From contig NZ_CP011774.1 of assembly GCF_001412535.1 (NCBI RefSeq), forward strand, positions 1,917,501 to 1,981,500: a stretch of DNA of 64,000 bases, given 5' to 3'. The notes under the pieces are model-generated. The model was not told the origin of the DNA. It saw nothing but the letters and a program-made list of their open reading frames with translations, and made no database searches. This document shows positions 59,320-64,000 of this stretch, piece after piece; position 1 is the stretch's first letter, and every line of letters begins with the position of its first letter. A program made the translations under genes and the position numbers. Source of the stretch: Limnohabitans sp. 63ED37-2 (GTDB lineage Bacteria > Pseudomonadota > Gammaproteobacteria > Burkholderiales > Burkholderiaceae_C).

Positions 59320-60431
59320 GGCTGATCGGGTCCTTGTTCCACCGCACCCGAGCCGCTTTTGCGGTAAAGATCACTTTGCAGGTATTGCGCCCGCAAACGG
59401 CGCAAACCTACCAGCAAAACTGCACTGGCAGGCAAGGCAATGAGCACGCCCACAAAACCCAGCACTTGGCCAAAAGCCATCAAGGCCAAAATGACCGCCA
59501 GGGGGTGCAAGCCAATGCGCTCGCCCACCAAGCGTGGCGTCAGCACAAAGCTTTCAATCAACTGCCCCAGGCCATAAACCACGGCCACCATGAGCAAGGC
59601 TTGAGATGGCGCCAACTGCAGCAAGCCTGCCAACAGCGCCAGAACCAGGCCCAGACCAAAGCCCAGATAAGGCACAAACACAGCCAGTCCGGTGAACACG
59701 CCAATGGGCAGGGCCAGATCCAGGCCAAACAAACTCAGGCCCACCGAATAAAACACGGCCAGCGCCAGCATCACCAGCATCTGCCCACGCAGGTACTCGC
59801 CCAAGACCTCATCGCAGTCACGCATGAAGCCGTCGAACCGTTCGCGCCAGGCTGGCGGCACCAACTCGATCACGCTGCTGACCAAGCGAGTCCAGTCGTA
59901 CAACATGTAGAACAAGGCCACGGGCACCAGCACCGCATAACCCGCCAAGGCCAGGGCCACACTGCCGCCGAGTTTGAGCGAGGACATGAGCGGGGCCCAC
60001 CAATCCTCGCGGTTGGCGCTCAGGTAGGTCACCAGCTGTTGTTTCAGGTCGGCCAGATCCAGCGAGACATTCAGCCCCGACTGGGCCAACAAGGGGTTGA
60101 CGGCATCACTCAGGCGGTCGAACAGCAAAGGCAGTTGCTGCTGCAACAGCGGCCATTCGCGCACCAAAATCGGCACCAGCAACAAAAACAAGCCCAGCAA
60201 GGCCAACAAGGCCAGCGCCTCCACCAGCACCACCGCCAAGGCACGGGGCAAACGCCTCCCGGCCAGGCCCTCGAGCCTGAGCACCAAGGGATGCAAAACA
60301 TAGGCCATGACCGCCGCAATAACAAACGGCGCCAGCACCGGGGCCAGCAGCCAGAAAACCAGCACGGCAACCAGGGCCACGCCCAGCCAGGCGGCCAGTC
60401 GGGTCATGAAAAAAGGAAGGGGGGCTTGCAT
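59316..60431 (-). CDS. AI-2E-family transporter (PerM-like)
   Basis: A 371-residue inner-membrane protein with about eight helices and the family features ILVREWPLLQQQLP and GVFTGLAVFVPYLGFGLG. Members include the autoinducer-2 exporter TqsA and PerM-type permeases; substrate unknown. First gene of the permease-hda-HAD-pcnB-folK operon, whose joints are mostly ATGA. Divergent from purM. Confidence 0.87.
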   Translation of the reverse strand: MQAPLPFFMTRLAAWLGVALVAVLVFWLLAPVLAPFVIAAVMAYVLHPLVLRLEGLAGRRLPRALAVVLVEALALLALLGLFLLLVPILVREWPLLQQQLPLLFDRLSDAVNPLLAQSGLNVSLDLADLKQQLVTYLSANREDWWAPLMSSLKLGGSVALALAGYAVLVPVALFYMLYDWTRLVSSVIELVPPAWRERFDGFMRDCDEVLGEYLRGQMLVMLALAVFYSVGLSLFGLDLALPIGVFTGLAVFVPYLGFGLGLVLALLAGLLQLAPSQALLMVAVVYGLGQLIESFVLTPRLVGERIGLHPLAVILALMAFGQVLGFVGVLIALPASAVLLVGLRRLRAQYLQSDLYRKSGSGAVEQGPDQP

Positions 60432-60561
60432 GCGGTCTCTTGTTTTGCCGGGAACAGGCCCGTGCGCTCAGGGCTAACCCTTAAAATAAGCCCTGATTTT
60501 AGTCTGCCAGCCCGTTTATTGGCCCTTCTCCCCATTCACACGCCCCATTCGGGCCAACACC

Positions 60562-61614
60562 ATGACTCAAACTCCTCTTTCCTACAAAGACGCAGGCGTC
60601 GACATCGTTGCGGGCGACGCGCTGGTCGAGCGCATCAAACCCTTGGCCAAGAAAACCATGCGCGAAGGCGTGCTGGCTGGCATCGGCGGTTTTGGCGCCT
60701 TGTTTGAAGTGCCCAAGCGCTACAAGGAACCCGTGCTGGTGAGTGGCACCGACGGCGTGGGCACCAAACTGAAACTCGCTTTTGAATGGAACATGCACGA
60801 CACCGTCGGCATCGACCTGGTGGCCATGAGCGTGAACGATGTGCTGGTGCAAGGCGCCGAGCCCCTGTTCTTTCTGGACTACTTTGCCTGCGGCAAGCTG
60901 GACGTGGACACGGCTGCGGCCGTGGTGGGCGGCATCGCCAAAGGCTGCGAGTTGTCAGGCTGTGCCCTGATCGGCGGTGAAACAGCCGAGATGCCTGGCA
61001 TGTACCCCGCAGGCGAATACGACCTGGCAGGTTTTGCAGTGGGCGCGGTCGAGAAATCCAAAATCCTCACGGGCCAGAACGTCAAAGCCGGTGACGTGGT
61101 GCTGGGCCTGGCGTCCAGCGGTGTGCACTCCAATGGCTTCAGCCTGGTGCGCAAGTGCATCGAACGTGCAGGCAGCAACGCCCCCGCCACACTCGACGGC
61201 AAGCCCTTCAAGCAAGCTCTGATGGAGCCCACCCGCTTGTATGTGCTGAACGTGCTGGCCGCCTTGGCCAAGCATCCGAGCACGCCAGAGACTTCAGGCA
61301 TCAAGGCCTTGGCCCACATCACTGGCGGCGGCTTGCTCGAGAACATCCCCCGTGTGCTGCCAGACGGCCTGGCCGCTCACTTGCAAAAAGGCAGCTGGCC
61401 GCAAACCGAGCTGTTTGCTTGGCTGCAAAAAACGGCAGGCATCGACGACATCGAGATGAACCGCACTTTCAACAACGGCATTGGCATGGTGGTGGTGGTG
61501 GACGCGGCCGAGGCCCAGGCCTGCGCCGCCACCTTGCGCGAGGCGGGCGAAACGGTTTACACCATCGGCCGCATCGCGCCCCAAGGTGATGGGGCACAGG
61601 TGGTGGTGGCCTGA
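60562..61614 (+). CDS. purM: Phosphoribosylformylglycinamidine cyclo-ligase (AIR synthetase)
   Basis: A 350-residue enzyme closing the imidazole ring in purine synthesis. SYKDAGVDIVAGDALVERIK, GGFGALFEVPKRYKEPVLVSG and TDGVGTKLKLAFEWN are the usual N-terminal features, and GGETAEMPGMYP the second motif. Start ATG at 60562. An AT-rich 130-base leader contains TAAAAT at 60482-60487 as a possible -10. Divergent from the permease operon. Confidence 0.97.
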   Translation: MTQTPLSYKDAGVDIVAGDALVERIKPLAKKTMREGVLAGIGGFGALFEVPKRYKEPVLVSGTDGVGTKLKLAFEWNMHDTVGIDLVAMSVNDVLVQGAEPLFFLDYFACGKLDVDTAAAVVGGIAKGCELSGCALIGGETAEMPGMYPAGEYDLAGFAVGAVEKSKILTGQNVKAGDVVLGLASSGVHSNGFSLVRKCIERAGSNAPATLDGKPFKQALMEPTRLYVLNVLAALAKHPSTPETSGIKALAHITGGGLLENIPRVLPDGLAAHLQKGSWPQTELFAWLQKTAGIDDIEMNRTFNNGIGMVVVVDAAEAQACAATLREAGETVYTIGRIAPQGDGAQVVVA

Positions 61615-61671
61615 ACCTTCAGCCCTGAAGACCCTGGGCAAGCCCCAGGACTTGCCTGCAGCCTGGGTCTG

Positions 61672-62532
61672 TCAGAGCGCCGACAGCTCGCTCACCCGGT
61701 TGCGCAGGGCCACGGTGTCGGGCCCTGTTGGCACGGCCTCTAGGTAATGCCTCAAATCCTGCAAGGCTTCGTGCACATGCCCCAATTCGGCATGCACCAA
61801 GCCCCGGTCGCGCCGCTCAGACCAGACCTCTGGCAACAAAATGACCAAGCGGTCCTGCACCTGCAGCATGCGTGGCCAGTCTTCCTGTGAGCGGAAAATC
61901 TCTTTCAAATTGCGCAGCATGCGGGCCAACATGTCGCGCGGTGGGCAGGCTTGCAAATACAAACCCAATGGGGTTTCTCCATCGTCCAAGTCGGGCGCAG
62001 CGCTCTGGTCTGCCGGGTCCCGAAAAGGGCTCAGGCGCTCGGACAAACTCTCCAGCCCCAAGGACTCACCCGTCAGTGGATCCAGCACCACCAAGCCCCC
62101 TTCGAGTGCCACTTTGACCAAAAAGTGGCCGGGGAAAGAAATGCCCTGGGCATTGAGCTCCAGCGCTCGGGCCAGCTCCAGCCAAATCACCGCCAAAGAA
62201 ATCGGGATGCCTCGGCGCGTGCGCAGCACCTCGAAGATGTAGCTGTTCTCAGGAGCGTAATAGTCGTTGGCGTTCACCCCAAAGCCCAGGTCTTTGTAGA
62301 AGACCTGCGTCAGGATGGCCAAGCGGGTCAGGTCATCGGCCTCGTCGGGCATGCGTGCCGTGACCCGTTTGAGCAAACGCGCCACATCGTCCAGCACCTG
62401 CTGAACGTCGAGGGTGGGCTCTTCGTCCTGGCCAAGACTGGCGGCCGCCTCCAGCAAAGGAAAGTGCTCATCGCTTTGCACCAAGCTGGCAAAGTAACCC
62501 AAAGGGGTAGGGGCAGAAAAAGTCAGCGGCAT
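61672..62532 (-). CDS. SirB1-family protein (transglutaminase-like, TPR)
   Basis: A 286-residue protein. A transglutaminase-like half (about 60-190: FYKDLGFGVNANDYYAPENSY, IPISLAVIWLELARAL, FPGHFLVKV) is followed by a tetratricopeptide-like half (about 205-286: MLQVQDRLVILLPEVWSERR). The catalytic cysteine of transglutaminases is absent at the expected site, as usual for the SirB1 group, so enzyme activity is doubtful. The ATG at 62532 gives MPLTFSAPTPLGYF. Downstream of murJ with about ten bases between. Confidence 0.82.
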   Translation of the reverse strand: MPLTFSAPTPLGYFASLVQSDEHFPLLEAAASLGQDEEPTLDVQQVLDDVARLLKRVTARMPDEADDLTRLAILTQVFYKDLGFGVNANDYYAPENSYIFEVLRTRRGIPISLAVIWLELARALELNAQGISFPGHFLVKVALEGGLVVLDPLTGESLGLESLSERLSPFRDPADQSAAPDLDDGETPLGLYLQACPPRDMLARMLRNLKEIFRSQEDWPRMLQVQDRLVILLPEVWSERRDRGLVHAELGHVHEALQDLRHYLEAVPTGPDTVALRNRVSELSAL

Positions 62533-62542
62533 GAGAAATCCT

Positions 62543-64000
62543 TCAACGCTTGAGGAAGGCCTTGAGCCGCAAACCCGTGGCCCACAACACACCAAAATAA
62601 AGCAAGGCCGAGGTCGCCAAAACGGTCACCATCCAACCGATGCGCAGCCAGGCCTCTTGGCGCATGGCCACCCAGGGCAAATGGTTCGCGGCGAACCACA
62701 GCAAACCTGTCAACAAAGCCGTGGCCAGCAGCACCTGCAAGCCAAAGCGCCACCAGCCGGGCTGCGGCTTGTAACTGCCCCGGCGCAGCAGGCCCACCAA
62801 CAGCCACAAGGCATTGACCAAAGCGCCCAAACCAATAGACAGCGCCAGCCCGGCGTGGGCCAAATAAGGCACCAGTAACACGTTGAAAAATTGGGTGAGC
62901 ACCAACACGATCACCGCGATGCGCACCGGGGTGCGGATGTCCTGACTGGCGTAGTAGCCTGGGGCCAGCACCTTGATGGCCACCAGACCCAGCAAGCCCA
63001 CGCCATAGCCGGTCAGGGCCAAGGTGGTTTGCTGCACATCGCGATCGGTGAAGGCCCCGTAGTGGTAAAGCACCGACACCATCGGCTGAGAAAACACCAG
63101 CAAAGCCGCCGCACAGGGCAAAGCCAGCAGCAGCACGAGGCGCAAGCCCCAGTCGAGCATGGCGGCATAACGCTCGCTGTCCCCCGTGGCTTTGGCGGCT
63201 GCCAATTGCGGCATCAGCACCACGCCCAAAGCCACGCCCAAAATGGCGGTCGGAAACTCCATCAAACGGTCGGCATAGGTCAACCAGCTGACGCTGCCCG
63301 GCGCCAGGTGCGAGGCGATCTGCGTGTTGATGAGCAAGGAAATTTGGGCCACCCCCACGCCCAGCAAGGCTGGGCCCATCAGGCGCAAGATGTTCAAGGT
63401 GGCGGGGTTGGTCCAAGCTTTTTGAACAGCGCGGGGGCCGACACCCAAACGGGGCAACAAACCCAGCCGGGACAAGGCCGGAATCTGCACCGCCAACTGC
63501 AGAGCCCCGCCCACCATCACCCCCACAGGCAAGGCATAGATGGCCTCCACACCCTGCTTGGCCAACCAGGGCGACAAAAACCAGGTGGCTGCAATCACAC
63601 TCACATTCAGCAGCACGGGCGTGGCCGCAGGCACGGCAAATCGCTTCCAGGTGTTCAAAATGCCGGCCGACAAAGCCACCATGGACATGAAGGCGATGTA
63701 GGGAAACATCCAGCGCGTCATGTTGACAGCAGCTACGTAGCCCCGGGCGTCTTGCTGCAAACCACTGGCCATCAACCAGACCAGCCAGGGCGAGACCAGA
63801 ACACCCAAGATGGACAAAGCCAAAACCGACCAGGCCAGGGCCGTGGCCACGCTGTCAATCACTTCCTGGGTGGCCTGGTCGCCATGCTGGGCGCGGCTGG
63901 CAGCCAGCACGGGCACGAAGGCCTGGCTAAAAGCCCCTTCGGCAAACAGCCGCCGAAACAGGTTGGGAATGCGGAAAGCCACATTAAAAGCGTCGGTGAG
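62543..64000 (-). CDS. murJ: Lipid II flippase MurJ, N-terminus beyond window
   Basis: An inner-membrane flippase of peptidoglycan precursor lipid II; MOP superfamily, about 14 helices. About 485 residues are visible. The first ones (LTDAFNVAFRIPNLFRRLF) already belong to the conserved region, so about 35 residues are missing upstream. FAEGAFSQAFVPVLAASRA, SWLTYADRLMEFPTAILGVAL and VLYHYGAFT are typical. The preceding GTG at 63982 is only an internal codon. The 3' end is complete. Confidence 0.96.
   Translation of the reverse strand, partial: LTDAFNVAFRIPNLFRRLFAEGAFSQAFVPVLAASRAQHGDQATQEVIDSVATALAWSVLALSILGVLVSPWLVWLMASGLQQDARGYVAAVNMTRWMFPYIAFMSMVALSAGILNTWKRFAVPAATPVLLNVSVIAATWFLSPWLAKQGVEAIYALPVGVMVGGALQLAVQIPALSRLGLLPRLGVGPRAVQKAWTNPATLNILRLMGPALLGVGVAQISLLINTQIASHLAPGSVSWLTYADRLMEFPTAILGVALGVVLMPQLAAAKATGDSERYAAMLDWGLRLVLLLALPCAAALLVFSQPMVSVLYHYGAFTDRDVQQTTLALTGYGVGLLGLVAIKVLAPGYYASQDIRTPVRIAVIVLVLTQFFNVLLVPYLAHAGLALSIGLGALVNALWLLVGLLRRGSYKPQPGWWRFGLQVLLATALLTGLLWFAANHLPWVAMRQEAWLRIGWMVTVLATSALLYFGVLWATGLRLKAFLKR

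Noticed and set aside
59334..60707. A 457-codon plus-strand frame opposite the AI-2E permease.
   Set aside because: Glutamine/histidine-rich shadow crossing into purM's leader; no coding signs.
61615..61671. CCTGGG/CCCAGG stem between purM and the convergent SirB1-like gene as a terminator.
   Set aside because: The stem is only six pairs and no U-run follows in either direction.
1..64000. Search for CRISPR arrays, tRNA or rRNA genes, transposases, integrases and phage genes.
   Set aside because: No direct-repeat array, cloverleaf-like segment, DDE transposase or recombinase was recognised. The window appears to be core chromosome.

Overview
This window reads as about 64 kb of ordinary chromosomal core from a GC-rich betaproteobacterium of the order Burkholderiales, most likely Comamonadaceae (Limnohabitans, Rhodoferax or Acidovorax-like). 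The assignment rests on gene order (rpsO-pnp-quinone oxidoreductase-tpiA; rpsP-rimM-trmD-rplS; AI-2E permease-hda-HAD-pcnB-folK divergent from purM; glnA followed by ntrBC) and on protein character, such as a BktB-type thiolase and a Cds6-type TPR/L,D-transpeptidase pair. I found no rRNA or tRNA gene, insertion sequence, prophage, CRISPR array or integrase. Genes are tightly packed, no intergenic gap exceeds 300 bases, and many neighbours overlap by ATGA or TTGA.

Region by region. 1-4.3 kb holds rpsO, pnp, a quinone oxidoreductase and tpiA (cut by the window start), all on the minus strand, with a terminator and a PNPase-type leader hairpin between rpsO and pnp. 4.4-11.9 kb is mixed: a secreted Kazal/DUF4377 protein, a serine hydrolase, argH, a degenerate SRAP-domain protein, two pseudouridine synthases, a nitroreductase, a 46-residue basic protein and a DMT transporter. 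12.0-15.0 kb holds a TPR/Cds6 protein coupled to an L,D-transpeptidase, then a small ferredoxin. 15.0-19.9 kb is the nitrogen-control cluster glnA - DUF4124-like gene - ntrB - ntrC, with a sigma-54 promoter, NtrC-like enhancer dyads and a terminator that lies inside the annotated 5' end of the DUF4124-like gene.

20-31.3 kb carries a CinA-like molybdopterin-binding protein, an EI24 membrane protein, a sterol-desaturase-type hydroxylase, a polysaccharide deacetylase overlapping a YncE-like beta-propeller, an alpha/beta hydrolase, an RsuA-type pseudouridine synthase, dusC, acetyltransferases, a pair of multihaem cytochromes c and a short-chain dehydrogenase. 31.3-38.6 kb has a BktB-type thiolase, an aldo/keto reductase-ybaK-plsY-ridA operon, an acyl-CoA synthetase, a hydrolase and a possible PagP-like outer-membrane barrel. 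38.7-43.6 kb has prfB (with its programmed +1 frameshift), pepN and fbp. 43.6-50 kb has an NYN-domain protein, a Nudix CoA pyrophosphatase with a CbiB/CobD-like protein, the M48 protease-PCD-rsgA operon and orn. 50-54.8 kb has an RhlE helicase and the ribosomal rplS/trmD/rimM/rpsP operon. 54.9-64 kb has an acetyltransferase, a TM2 protein, the folK-pcnB-HAD-hda-permease operon, purM, a SirB1-like protein and murJ (cut by the window end).

I did not find a convincing new multi-gene system. The most unusual signals are the SRAP-family protein lacking the usual catalytic residues, the glnA terminator embedded in the next reading frame, the deacetylase with an altered metal motif, the PagP-like barrel candidate, and tandem strong hairpins in front of a tiny basic protein. 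All functional calls come from reading the sequence and recalling families. No database search was run.
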